From Mucilaginibacter rubeus (GTDB lineage: Bacteria > Bacteroidota > Bacteroidia > Sphingobacteriales > Sphingobacteriaceae): a stretch of 64,000 nt of DNA. How positions within the stretch are numbered: the stretch's first letter is position 1; every line of letters starts with the position of its first letter. Position numbers and translations under genes: made by a program. A model generated the notes under the pieces. It did not search any database. It worked only from the letters and a program-made list of their open reading frames with translations, and had not been told where the DNA came from. The stretch lies in assembly GCF_014643835.1 (NCBI RefSeq), contig NZ_BMKD01000002.1, forward strand, positions 124,001-188,000, in the 5' to 3' direction. Below, piece by piece: positions 17,273-27,400 of the stretch.

Positions 17273-18709
17273 TTAAGGGGCGGGGAATAATTGGCTTTGT
17301 GGTACTATTCTTCTGCCGTTGATGCCGGCCGATGGAACTTCAAAAGTTAAACGGGCGCGCTGGCCACCCACGTTTTCGCGATGATCTGCTTCTATTTTAT
17401 AGCGTTTACCGCGTTCCAAGAAAATTTTGGCAGTACGGCTATCCTTATCCCACTCGGTAGTGAAATCATTAATAATGGCCTTGCCGTCTATATATAATCT
17501 TGATCCGTCGTCCCATTCGTTCTGCCAGAACACGTATTCACCCCGAACGGGGGCAAGGAACTCGCCAGTCCACCTGGTGGAGAAATTATCATGACTTATA
17601 CCTGGTATAGCGGCTTGCCAAACCCCGTCATTAGGCCAATCAATAGTAGGTTCTATTTGTACAAGATCGGGCTTTCTGCCATCAAAATCAAGCAATTGAT
17701 TGTTTGAAAAGTATTCCGCTTTTAAGCCCGTTCCGTTTCCGGTTATGTAAGAGTTATTATCAAGATTAACCTCTGGCTGTACCAAAACGATCAACTTGCT
17801 TTTTGTTGGATGCAAGATGTGTTTTGACGGATTAACCAAACTCACCACAAAACCAAAACGTTTATTGGCAACTATATTGGCATCAAAAACAGGCCATCCT
17901 ATTGATAAGCGCACCACCGCTGTACTGGCGTTGGAATTTACCCTAATCAGGGTATCAATAGAAAATTGATCGGGGTTAAGTGCTATAGTGTTATCAGGCA
18001 GCACTTTTTTACTTACCAAAGTTGTAATGGTATCCATGTTTAATTTTACATGAACATTAAACGCGCCGGCCGGTACACCCGCCATGTTTATGGTTAATGG
18101 AATGGTGATACCTGCCGGTGATGTTGTATAGTTTTTTTGATAATCAACATCCATAATACCACCGCCATTCAAAAGCGACACATAATGAATATCACTTTCT
18201 TTAATAAACTTTTTGGTATCAAGCACCACCAGGATATTTGATTGCGACCCTTTGATTTGATTGCCCTTGCCGGGATCAGTAAGTTTAAATGCAAAAGCTA
18301 CGTTTTTACCATAATTAGCCTCAATGGCCGATAACCTGACGCTGGCAACGGCAGTGGCGGTATCTGACCCAAATGCTACGTTGATTACGCCGGGATAATC
18401 AATTGCACCCGCAGGTAATATTACAGTATTTTTAAGTGTACCATTTGCTATTAGTTTGGTTACCGTATCATTATTAAATGTTATACCAACCTGGAATGCT
18501 TTGGTTGCCGGTCCTGATAAGGATATTTTAAATGGAACTTTAACTATTTCGTTACCGGCAGTTGCATCACCAGTATTGGCTCCTGCGCCGGAAACGTTTC
18601 TGTCGGTGTTTTGAATTGGCTTCAGCTCATCAAGATCATTTTGCTTGCAGGCTCCCGCTATCAGGACAATTAACCCGATAAACAAGATATATCTGTATTT
18701 TTTCATCAT
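17273..18709 (-). CDS. DUF1735-like repeats plus PA14 domain lipoprotein
   Basis: A 478-residue predicted surface lipoprotein (lipobox IAGAC, C21). Two similar beta-sandwich repeats (about 55-165 and 190-310) each carry a VTKLIANG- or ITTLVSKK-type turn, an LPAGAIDYPG/LNPDQFSIDT strand and a closing LVVLDT/LIVLVQ strand. This is the pattern of the BT_3987-like/DUF1735 modules of SusD loci. A PA14 domain (about 325-475) shows GTGLKAEYFSNNQL, FSTRWTGEFLAPVRGEYVFW and DDGSRLYIDGKAI. PA14 is a known carbohydrate-binding insert in hydrolases and adhesins. No catalytic motif is visible. I chose the ATG at 18709; a TTG directly precedes it. Confidence 0.87.
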   Translation of the reverse strand: MMKKYRYILFIGLIVLIAGACKQNDLDELKPIQNTDRNVSGAGANTGDATAGNEIVKVPFKISLSGPATKAFQVGITFNNDTVTKLIANGTLKNTVILPAGAIDYPGVINVAFGSDTATAVASVRLSAIEANYGKNVAFAFKLTDPGKGNQIKGSQSNILVVLDTKKFIKESDIHYVSLLNGGGIMDVDYQKNYTTSPAGITIPLTINMAGVPAGAFNVHVKLNMDTITTLVSKKVLPDNTIALNPDQFSIDTLIRVNSNASTAVVRLSIGWPVFDANIVANKRFGFVVSLVNPSKHILHPTKSKLIVLVQPEVNLDNNSYITGNGTGLKAEYFSNNQLLDFDGRKPDLVQIEPTIDWPNDGVWQAAIPGISHDNFSTRWTGEFLAPVRGEYVFWQNEWDDGSRLYIDGKAIINDFTTEWDKDSRTAKIFLERGKRYKIEADHRENVGGQRARLTFEVPSAGINGRRIVPQSQLFPAP

Positions 18710-18739
18710 CAAATAATTTAGTTTATAATGGTTAGCTTT

Positions 18740-20440
18740 TTACTGGTCAAGCCAAACGCGGCCGTCAAGCCCCCAGGCCTGCCTGTTAGGTATTCTGAAC
18801 CAGTTTATTATTTGCGCCGGGATATCTGCCGTTTGCGGAACAAATATGGCCAGTGCCCCTGCCGGCGGCGGGCAGATCAGATCATTAAAATCTTCCCATT
18901 GATAAGGGCCTTTTAATTGAAAGTCGCGGGCCTGCGGGCCAATATCCCTGATCTTGTCGCCCTGGCCATCTGTGCCCGGCCAGTATGCTGCCAAAAAGGT
19001 ATAATAAGGATGACCTTCGCTAATGGATGTTTCGCAGGCATAATTTCCAATCACGGCATCGGGTACGTCGACCTTGAAAAATCTGATGTCGGTTACATAC
19101 ACATCAGGTGTACCATGCCCGTTACCGTTTAAATAGCCCAACTTCAACGGGCTGTGGTTGCTTAAACTTCCCGATGCGGTTATCTCCAATTCATTATTGA
19201 AAACCCCGTCGGTGTAGGTTCTGATATATCGCTTGCCTGCGCGTATCTCACATTTAACCGAAAGGTTTTGCCATCTGCCTTTTTGAAGGTCGCCGCCACG
19301 GCATTGATGATAATCACCATCCTTAGTGCCCCGGTATTCGAAATACCAGTAGGCGTCTTCGAGGTAAATTACCCAGCCAACTCCCGGGTGACCTGCTGAC
19401 CACTCCGGTCTTTTACCCAGGATACTTGGCCAAAAGAATTTATCCTCATTCTTCTTAACTTTTAGCTCGATGGTGAACTTGGTAGTATCATCGATGTTAA
19501 AGATATCAGCTGTATCTATCTCGGCTCTCACCCCCGTATCTTTCAAACGTACTGTGCGCCCCAAATACCTGTTGCCGGTAAATGGTTTACCTATTACTCT
19601 TTGTTTATATTTTGGATTGTAATAGATAGTAAATGTATTGGCGGCGGTGTTACTGAAAACTGTATTATCGTTCTCGTTAGCCGGGATATTAAATTTACCA
19701 CCACCGCTCGACGCAATCACTACCAGCCAATCTTCATTGGCATAATTTTTCCTTTTTTTCAGGGCATTAACAATCTCACCTACATAACCGTCAAATTTTT
19801 CGATAGAAGCTTTGTACTGCGACGATGAATTGTCGAATCCGTATTTGGCACCTGCTTCTTTAATATCATTAAAATGGCCAACTATCAATTGTGCCGTGTC
19901 GGTATTCAGGTCATTAACTACAGCCGTTTTAATTTGCTCATCAGTACTATACAACTCGCTTACTGCAGCACCCTGTGTTAACTTATTTTTAAAAATAGCC
20001 GAGGAAGAAAAAGAAACGATTTTGGCATTTGGTCTTTCTTCTTTTATCCTTTCAAAAAACACAGGATAAGTTGCCAGATTATTGCCGGCAAAATCATCCG
20101 ACAAGATCTTGTGCTTTTCTTTTTTTACGCCGGTTAGCATATTGGCCCAGTTGCTTACATCGCGGGTCGAGTCCGGATCGCTCAATGCAACCCAACTGTA
20201 AATTGAACTGGGCAGTAATGCTTTAATATTAGGCACATTGGCGCTATTTACTGATGAGCCCCGTGCCCCGTCAACAATCAGGTACAAAACCTTACGTTCG
20301 CCGGATGTTGCTTTGGCCGTGTCAGTATAATTTTTATCGGGCAGCGTGCGCACAAAATCCTTATTACATGATATTGTTGCGACAGCCAATGCACAAATAA
20401 TTGAAAAAATGATCTGTTTGTATTTTTTCCTGTTCTGCAT
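18740..20440 (-). CDS. Degenerate alkaline-phosphatase-superfamily plus LamG lipoprotein
   Basis: A 566-residue lipoprotein (lipobox TISC, C25). The N-terminal part follows the phosphodiesterase/alkaline-phosphatase fold: VLYLIVDGAR (D57) matches the first metal-ligand strand and NMLTGVKKEKHKI matches the segment after the nucleophile. The later metal-binding motifs are changed: where DxxGHxxG is expected the protein reads DIKEAGAKYG (192-201), and where SDHGG is expected it reads ASSGGG (243-248). It is probably not an active phosphatase. A LamG/concanavalin-like domain follows (about 293-462). The C-terminal PAQIINWFRIPNRQAWGLDG resembles the closing segment of the phosphatase fold, so LamG may be inserted. 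The tail may correspond to DUF4983 (from memory). Likely a binding protein. Confidence 0.8.
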   Translation of the reverse strand: MQNRKKYKQIIFSIICALAVATISCNKDFVRTLPDKNYTDTAKATSGERKVLYLIVDGARGSSVNSANVPNIKALLPSSIYSWVALSDPDSTRDVSNWANMLTGVKKEKHKILSDDFAGNNLATYPVFFERIKEERPNAKIVSFSSSAIFKNKLTQGAAVSELYSTDEQIKTAVVNDLNTDTAQLIVGHFNDIKEAGAKYGFDNSSSQYKASIEKFDGYVGEIVNALKKRKNYANEDWLVVIASSGGGKFNIPANENDNTVFSNTAANTFTIYYNPKYKQRVIGKPFTGNRYLGRTVRLKDTGVRAEIDTADIFNIDDTTKFTIELKVKKNEDKFFWPSILGKRPEWSAGHPGVGWVIYLEDAYWYFEYRGTKDGDYHQCRGGDLQKGRWQNLSVKCEIRAGKRYIRTYTDGVFNNELEITASGSLSNHSPLKLGYLNGNGHGTPDVYVTDIRFFKVDVPDAVIGNYACETSISEGHPYYTFLAAYWPGTDGQGDKIRDIGPQARDFQLKGPYQWEDFNDLICPPPAGALAIFVPQTADIPAQIINWFRIPNRQAWGLDGRVWLDQ

Positions 20441-20470
20441 TTCTTTATAGATTATAAGTTCAATTAAAAT

Positions 20471-22081
20471 TTATTCGATGGTAACGCGTATGATATTGCT
20501 AACCTGGGTATTATCAAAACGGTCAAAGCCACCAATCAGCAATAATGCCCGCTTACCATCAGTCGATTTGGTTTCAATAATATCAGACAATGTACCTGAA
20601 AATGGTCCGGTAGTATTGTAATTCCCGGCCAGTTCACCTTTGGTATTTAGTACCATGAAACCATTGCGGGTAACATTATTATACTTTTTAAAGCTGCCGC
20701 TAACTACTACCAGTCCATCATTAAGCTGGCGGGCAAAACCAGGATAGCCTCCCTCAAATGTTTTAGCTACGAAAGTTTGATCAAGACTACCATCCAGGTT
20801 AACCAGCGCCATGCTGACGGCCGGTTTACCATCGTATGTTCTGAAGATCCCTGTTATCAGGTATTTTTTGGTTACAGGGTTGTACGTTAAAGATGAGATG
20901 CTATTATCGGTACCTGTTCCGGTTTTAAATGAATCATCAATGGTGCCATTGGGGCTCAAACGAACCAGCCGCCCCGCTGTTTTTTGGTCAAACGTGGTAA
21001 AACTTCCAAACAGCACCAGTTTTTCCAGTTGATCAGCATCGGTATGCATGTACGAGTCAACAGGGCCATTTGCCGAAGGCAGGCCTTTGTTTGTCGCTAT
21101 GTTAAAACGATAGGTTTTGTCAAGTGTCCCATCCAGGTTAAAACGGGCTATTTGCCGGATCTCCGTACTGTCAAGAATCACCGTATCGCGGGTAAAATCA
21201 TGATTATGTTCAGTATAAACCCGTCTTACATAATATCTGAAACTCCCTGTTGCCAGTATTTTGTTCTGATGCTTGTATATTTTAGATATATAGTCGTTAG
21301 TACCGCCGTTAAACTTCGGAAAATATTTGGTTGTATCTGTTTGGGATGGGCGCCTGTAGGTTTTTACGCCAATGGTATCAATACTGCCATCAACATTTAA
21401 TGTGGTAATATTACTGATGTTTTCTGTGCGCTGATTGTAGCCGCTAAATCCTCCGGCTATCACATATTTTCCGCCGAGTTCTATTACTCTCGATAATAAT
21501 CCGTTTGCTGCCTTACCTGTCCGGAACGTGCGGTCAAATTCACCATCAGCCGATGTTCTTACAATGCGGTTAAGCGGGGTAATGATCCCTTTATTATCAT
21601 AATTGGTAAACCAACCCAGCACCAGGTTCCGGCCATCGGCAAGAGGATACACCTGGTTTACATTGCCATTTGCTCCGGCAGTTGCCCGGAAAGAAGGATC
21701 GATATTAATTAATCCGGATACCTTAAATAGCGGCCCAAGTACTAACTGATCGTCAATTGCTATTGACGTAATACCTGTGCTGCCAAATGGCGGAACTTTT
21801 ACCTTAATAGTTGATTCTGTTACCTCGGTAACCTGACCGGGTTCGCCATTAAACATGAACTTTATTTTGCCTTTATAAGGAATAAGTCCGGTGGCTTTGA
21901 ATGTTACCTCGGTACCCACCGTCCCATTTGCCGGTGCAGGTATTGCGTCACGGCTAAGGATGACGCCCAACGGCGGCTTTCCTTCCCCATAGGGGTCAGA
22001 ATAAACTGTTTTATCCTTTTTGCAAGCTGCAATTATGAGCACCAGCAGGATAAACGTGATGATATAGTTAAATCTTCTCAT
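20471..22081 (-). CDS. IPT/TIG domain plus delta-60-type beta-propeller lipoprotein
   Basis: A 536-residue predicted surface lipoprotein with lipobox IIAAC (C20) followed by KKDK. An IPT/TIG immunoglobulin-like domain (about 40-125) shows ANGTVGTEVTFKATGLIPYK and ESTIKVKVPPFGSTG. The rest (about 130-536) is made of repeats of the type VRTSADGEFDRTFRTG, FNLDGTLDKTYRFN, LSPNGTIDDSFKTGTG and VNLDGSLDQTFVAK, which are delta-60-like blades of a beta-propeller. Family annotation in related genomes may be DUF5008 (from memory). No catalytic residues can be named. The ATG at 22081 is preferred over a TTG at 22087. It sits mid-operon, 35 bases after the fasciclin gene. Confidence 0.85.
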   Translation of the reverse strand: MRRFNYIITFILLVLIIAACKKDKTVYSDPYGEGKPPLGVILSRDAIPAPANGTVGTEVTFKATGLIPYKGKIKFMFNGEPGQVTEVTESTIKVKVPPFGSTGITSIAIDDQLVLGPLFKVSGLINIDPSFRATAGANGNVNQVYPLADGRNLVLGWFTNYDNKGIITPLNRIVRTSADGEFDRTFRTGKAANGLLSRVIELGGKYVIAGGFSGYNQRTENISNITTLNVDGSIDTIGVKTYRRPSQTDTTKYFPKFNGGTNDYISKIYKHQNKILATGSFRYYVRRVYTEHNHDFTRDTVILDSTEIRQIARFNLDGTLDKTYRFNIATNKGLPSANGPVDSYMHTDADQLEKLVLFGSFTTFDQKTAGRLVRLSPNGTIDDSFKTGTGTDNSISSLTYNPVTKKYLITGIFRTYDGKPAVSMALVNLDGSLDQTFVAKTFEGGYPGFARQLNDGLVVVSGSFKKYNNVTRNGFMVLNTKGELAGNYNTTGPFSGTLSDIIETKSTDGKRALLLIGGFDRFDNTQVSNIIRVTIE

Positions 22082-22122
22082 ATTCAATTTATTATCATTG
22101 AAAGAATATTATTAATAATGTT

Positions 22123-22857
22123 TTACTCAGAATGGTGAAGGCCTGCAAAGTATATTTCCTCATAAAAGTCGTACCGGTTAAACCCGAAATAGGCTCCGTC
22201 ATATTGCAGGGTATGTACTATCCCGTTCGTAGGTTTGATATCAGACGACGAAACCTTATTCCCGAAAACCACGTTTTGCGCATTATTGATGTCATAGATA
22301 TAACTGATTACCAATGTACGCGAACCAATGTATTTGATGTTATTCGCGTCGTCATATATCACACCAATGTTCACCACATCGCCGCTGTATGAATAATAAA
22401 GCGCTCCGGGATACTGATTTTGCAGGTTAAAATCTATTTGCGGATAATCTTTAAGCCGGTTGATCCCCTTGAACATATACCGTTGCAGATATTTTTTCCA
22501 TATGGCAGAGTCGATGTCCGACAGCTTTTTCACGGTATCACGGCCGGCCTCGTACAAAAATTGATTTAAAGAGCCCCTGGTTTTGTAGTCACCTATCGTT
22601 CTTTTTATAACATCATCGTCTGGTGCAAAAAAGGTAAAATCACTTTTACGGAATGTTTCTTCCATACCGGCCAGTTTTACGATCTGGGCAATGGTATCAA
22701 ACGGTACTGCTTTATCCTGCAGGTATTGAAGCATATCGGCAGGGTAATCGGCCTTAGCTTTACCTCCGTCTTTATAATACTCATCGCGTTTACAACCGGT
22801 AAGCACCAGTAAAAACCCGGCAAAAACAATAATTATATTTTTCATATTTCTTATCAT
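22123..22857 (-). CDS. Fasciclin-domain lipoprotein
   Basis: A 244-residue lipoprotein (lipobox LTGC, C22, followed by KRDE) with one fasciclin-type domain. The H1-like motif is TFFAPDDDVIKRTI (about residues 75-88). The domain closes with IKPTNGIVHTLQYD (about 205-220), the typical NGxxHxI end box. Fasciclin domains mediate adhesion in eukaryotes and in bacteria occur in surface proteins of SusC/SusD loci. An internal ATG at 22845 is an equally good start. It follows susD by 17 bases. The role is presumably ligand presentation to the SusC/SusD pair upstream; that is inference. Confidence 0.87.
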   Translation of the reverse strand: MIRNMKNIIIVFAGFLLVLTGCKRDEYYKDGGKAKADYPADMLQYLQDKAVPFDTIAQIVKLAGMEETFRKSDFTFFAPDDDVIKRTIGDYKTRGSLNQFLYEAGRDTVKKLSDIDSAIWKKYLQRYMFKGINRLKDYPQIDFNLQNQYPGALYYSYSGDVVNIGVIYDDANNIKYIGSRTLVISYIYDINNAQNVVFGNKVSSSDIKPTNGIVHTLQYDGAYFGFNRYDFYEEIYFAGLHHSE

Positions 22858-22874
22858 TACTTTTTAGGAATAGG

Positions 22875-24398
22875 TTAATTACCTCCGTTAACCCAGTACA
22901 TGTTTAATGACATAAATGGGTTATTGGCCAACGCGTTACTACTAATTGGCCATGTCCAGGCACCACGGTTAAATTTGTCCAGCGTCAATACGTTATATGA
23001 CCACTCACTGTTCATAATCCTGCGGGTACGCACCAGGTCAAAGTAATGGTGCCCCTCGCCCATCAGTTCCCGCGATCTCTCCAGGAAAATAAAATCCTTA
23101 AGGTCTTGTCCGCCGCCACCGGTATAGCGCGAAGCTTCGGCCCTGTCCCTCACTTTATTCAGCAGGGCAATAGCCTGGTCATCCTGACCAAGTTCGGCCA
23201 GTGCTTCTGCGCAGAGCAGTATTTCACCGGCATATCTGAATATCATAAAGGTGTTGTCAGGATTGGCGTCCTCTTCGCCGGTTGCAAATGAATTTTGAGC
23301 AAATTTGAGCATCATGAACTTTCCGTTATCGGCGTAGATGTCTGAATTAAACCAGGTTGTAGCGCGCTTGTCAGCCGTACCTGAATATAGTTTTTGCATA
23401 TACTCGGCCCTGAAATAGGCGAAGCTTATACGGTGCGTATATTCCGGCCTTTTATATGGATAATGCAGAAACATATCGCCAATAGGGGCAACATTGGTGT
23501 TTTGATCGCCATAGTTTATACTGCGATAAAACTCAAACAAACTCTCGTCCGACCGGCCTTTGATAACCGTGGCCCATTCATTGATGGGTAACAGCCTGTA
23601 AGCATTGCTCTTAATCAATTCCTGCCCAAGGTCTGCAGTCTCCTGGTAGTACTTGGTTGCATTGGGTTTGTCGAAACCAGCATTCCACATGTTCATGTTC
23701 ATGATAAGCGCGATAACGCTGCCCCTGCTTGCACGTACCCCTTTTAAAGCCGGGTCAGAATAAGTCCAAGGCAAACCGTCCTTATATTTTTTAAGGTCGG
23801 CGATGCTTTTGTTTAAAACAGATACCATGTTTTCGCGCGGTAAAGCTGTTGAATGGTAAGCATCGGTATAATAAGGAACGTCGCCATAAAGCCTTACCAT
23901 AAAGAAGTATGCAAGCCCGCGTATAAAAGCCGCTTCGCCCTCAAACTGTTTTTTTTCGCTGTCTGATACGCCAGGCACACCTGCTTCCAGTTTCGAGATG
24001 AGGATGTTGGCACTTTGTATTACCTGGTAATAACCTGTCCAATCGGTGATGCGATAAAAATTGTAAAAATTCCAGGGCGGATTTCCGTTGATAAGCCCAA
24101 GCAGGTCATTCCGGCCTAACACCTCTACATATGCTCGTGCGGGCCCGTTATCTGCCTGAGGTTCAGATAAAACCTCTCCCGAACGGTATTCGCCCGTAGC
24201 ACCAATAAAATGCGTTTCATTGATCTTGCCAAAAAATGTTCTTGACATATCATAAATATTGGCCACAACGTCATCTTTCGATTGGTAAAAGTTATTCCCT
24301 GTTAGTTTATCAATGGGTTGTACGTTCAGAAACTTTTTACAGGCTGGTAAACACAAGCTTGCTGCCGCTGCTAAAATGTATATAACACTTTTTTTCAT
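22875..24398 (-). CDS. SusD/RagB-family outer-membrane lipoprotein (second pair)
   Basis: A 507-residue surface lipoprotein that forms the lid of the SusC transporter encoded just upstream. The lipobox is LPAC (C20), followed by KKFLNVQPIDKLTGNNFYQS, the standard SusD opening. The TPR-like helical core shows EGEAAFIRGLAYFFMVRLYGDVPYY (in the 160s), and the C-terminal SusD region has ILLCAEALAELGQDDQAIALLNKVRDRA (residues in the 410s) and ERSRELMGEGHHYFDLVRTR. It ends with the WP...NPFM segment typical of the family. The ligand is not predictable from sequence. Spacing to susC is 11 bases. Confidence 0.95.
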   Translation of the reverse strand: MKKSVIYILAAAASLCLPACKKFLNVQPIDKLTGNNFYQSKDDVVANIYDMSRTFFGKINETHFIGATGEYRSGEVLSEPQADNGPARAYVEVLGRNDLLGLINGNPPWNFYNFYRITDWTGYYQVIQSANILISKLEAGVPGVSDSEKKQFEGEAAFIRGLAYFFMVRLYGDVPYYTDAYHSTALPRENMVSVLNKSIADLKKYKDGLPWTYSDPALKGVRASRGSVIALIMNMNMWNAGFDKPNATKYYQETADLGQELIKSNAYRLLPINEWATVIKGRSDESLFEFYRSINYGDQNTNVAPIGDMFLHYPYKRPEYTHRISFAYFRAEYMQKLYSGTADKRATTWFNSDIYADNGKFMMLKFAQNSFATGEEDANPDNTFMIFRYAGEILLCAEALAELGQDDQAIALLNKVRDRAEASRYTGGGGQDLKDFIFLERSRELMGEGHHYFDLVRTRRIMNSEWSYNVLTLDKFNRGAWTWPISSNALANNPFMSLNMYWVNGGN

Positions 24399-24409
24399 GA
24401 TCTTGAGTT

Positions 24410-27400
24410 TTATTTACTTGTATTGAGTTCAATATTTAAACCTAAATTATATGTACGCGGTACCGGGTACCCGCTTGATATATCCCGGCCCAGAGAAGTT
24501 ACGTTTTCGGGGTTGGGGCCATTATATCCCGAAAATGTGATCAGGTTATTGGTTGAGAAATAAACCCTAACGTTATTGAACCCGAACCTTCGTACAAACT
24601 TTTTGTCAAACATGTAGGATAGAGTAACCGTGTTGATCTTCAGGTATGAGCCTTCTTCCTGCCACAAATTTTGATCGGAACGAAGTGGCTTTATCTGATT
24701 GAACCTCGAAAACGCATAGGGATTAGGATACTTGGATTGATCACCCGGTTTTCGCCATATATCCAGATCGTCCAATGGAACTGCTGCCAGCAGGGCATAA
24801 GGATCTTTCATGATCGACAACCTGTCTGATAACGCGTTATTTAATATCGTTCTCTTGGCGGTATAGGAGGCATAAATATTTAATCCAAAATTTTTGTAGT
24901 TGATATTTGTCGATATACCACCGGTAATTAAAGGTTGTGAGTTACCGGTTATCTCATAATCCCGGTCATCGAGGATGTAATCGCCGTTAACATCTTTAAA
25001 CCTCGGGTCGCCGCCTTTAAAGGCAAGCCCACCGGTTTGATATTTTTTACCGGTTACAGGGTCTACCGGTACATCACCATCGGTTGAATAAACACCCTGG
25101 TTAATCAGCAGGTAGTTTGACAATGTATTTTTACCTACCCTGAAAACAATGTGCTGATAGTTATTATAATCAAATTTGATGTATTGTCCGTTGTATTCGG
25201 CAGGTAACCTCAATAGGTAATCGCGGTTAATGGCGCCGTTAAATGATACCGTCCAGTTAAAATCCTTGGCGGTTAAAGGCCTTACCGTTACCATCAGCTC
25301 ATACCCATAATCGGCAATGGATACGTCATTGCTGGATTTTTTCTGAAAACCTGTACTATTAGGTAAAAGCCTGTCAAACAACAAGTTATCAACCTTTTTG
25401 TAATAAGTGTCAAAAGTCAGGTCGACTTTACCCTGCAAAATCGTCATGTCAAACCCAAGGTTGTACTGCGTAGTTGTAGTAGGCTTTAATGCCGGGTTAG
25501 GCACAAATTCATAATTAATACCAATGGTTGGATTGTTGTTGAAATTACCATTAAGGTTATACAAACCATAAATACTTTGCAAACTGCCGGTTGGTACGAT
25601 ATTTTGGCCCCAGGTTAACCTTAAACCTCCTGAAGTGAGCCAATCCCAATTTTTAAACCAGTTTTCCTTGTAGTAATTCCACCTGAAACCGGCTGCAGGA
25701 TTTTTGGAATACGGATTCTCTAAGCCGTTTGAGGATGTACCATCTAAGCGGTATGATAACTCCAGTACATACTTCTTTTTATAATCGTAGTTAAAGGAGC
25801 CTGCGAATGAAGCGATGGTGGCATTTTTAAAGTTTGACAATACACCTCCGCCTCTTGAGTTATATGGGTCGGACCCTACTGGCCCCTGCAATTGATCATT
25901 AGGTATACGGTTTTGCCTGATGATACCGCTTTGGCCGCCTTGTTTATATATTTCATTAAACGTATTAATGAATATGGTGTGGTCGGCGCTGAATGTTTTG
26001 GCATAAGTAAGTGCGTTACGGTTGTATAATGTGAAATTACGGCCCTCATAATCATATACCTGCGCAAACTGAGCATTTGCAGCTGCGGGCGTGAAGGTTG
26101 ATTCGGCATCTGAGGTATAATCATAACTGATGCTTGAGGATAGCGCCAATCCCGGTATAAACTCATAACGACCATCAATATTGGTACGGATATTTCTTGT
26201 ACTGTTACTGTTTTGGGTTTGTAAAGCTGATGTTACGCCATCTGGTGAAAGATAAAATGAAGGAGGCGGCAGCAGTGTAGATGCCTGACCGTTCGAGGCC
26301 ACTCCTTGTTGCAGTAAGCCCACACCATTACCCTTAGCCTGGCTTCCCAACGAGCCGAACAATGAACCAAAGAACCTGAATTTGTCATTTGGCTTAAACT
26401 CCATATTCATATTCAGGTTATACCTGTCGAAACCGGTGTTTTTGATCACGCCTTTTTCCGAATAAAGCCCCATGTTCACTTTGTAGTTAAAGCGGTCGTT
26501 GCCACCGTCTAAGGCTACGTTATGGCTTTGGTTATGTGTTGTGCCATAAAAAATGGACTGCCAGTTTGTTGAGTTATTCCAATATGCGTTCAAACTATCA
26601 GCCAGGAAACCGGTTTGCCCCAATTTCCTTAACTCATCAATAATTGTTGCATTGGATAATATCTGCTGAATTTTTGCCCGGCGTTCGGAATTACCACCCA
26701 GTGTTGCGCGCAGCTGTGGGACGGCGTTAACGAAGAAGTTGCCCGTATACCTTACCCGGGGTACTTTAGAATTTCCTCGCTTGGTAGTTATGATGATTAC
26801 GCCATAAGCCCCCCTTGATCCGTACATGGAAGTTGCCTGCGCATCCTTCATGATCTGTATGCTTTGGATATCCTCTACCGGGATCAATGATAACGGGCTT
26901 ACCCCCGGCCCCTGCGTTTGAAAACCAAACTCAGCAGCCTTATCCGCATCTAAAGGTACCCCATCAATAATATACAGGGGGGATGTAGGTTGCAGGAACG
27001 ATTCACTGCCACTGCCTGATACACTCAGGGCTGATAAACCACGCACCTGAACGGAGCCCCTGAAACCTGGAGCACCAGTATTGTTCTGAACGTTTAAACC
27101 AGCTACTTTTCCTTGCAGCAGGTTTTCGACGTTTGATGCCGGCACATCCTGGATGTCCTTTTGGGTTAAGGTAACCGCAGCGCCTGGTGATGATTCTTTA
27201 TTCCTGTTTTGGTAGGCCACAATAATTACTTCATTAAGGCCTTTTTTGTCTTCAGTCAGCGTTACAGTTATGTTTTTTTGCCCGGGTTCAAGTTTTACTT
27301 TTTCCGTAACAAAACCTACAAACGTAAAAGTAAGTGTGCTGTTAGCCGGTACAGAAACGGTAAACTTTCCCTTATAATCAGTTTGTATCAGGCCTTTACT

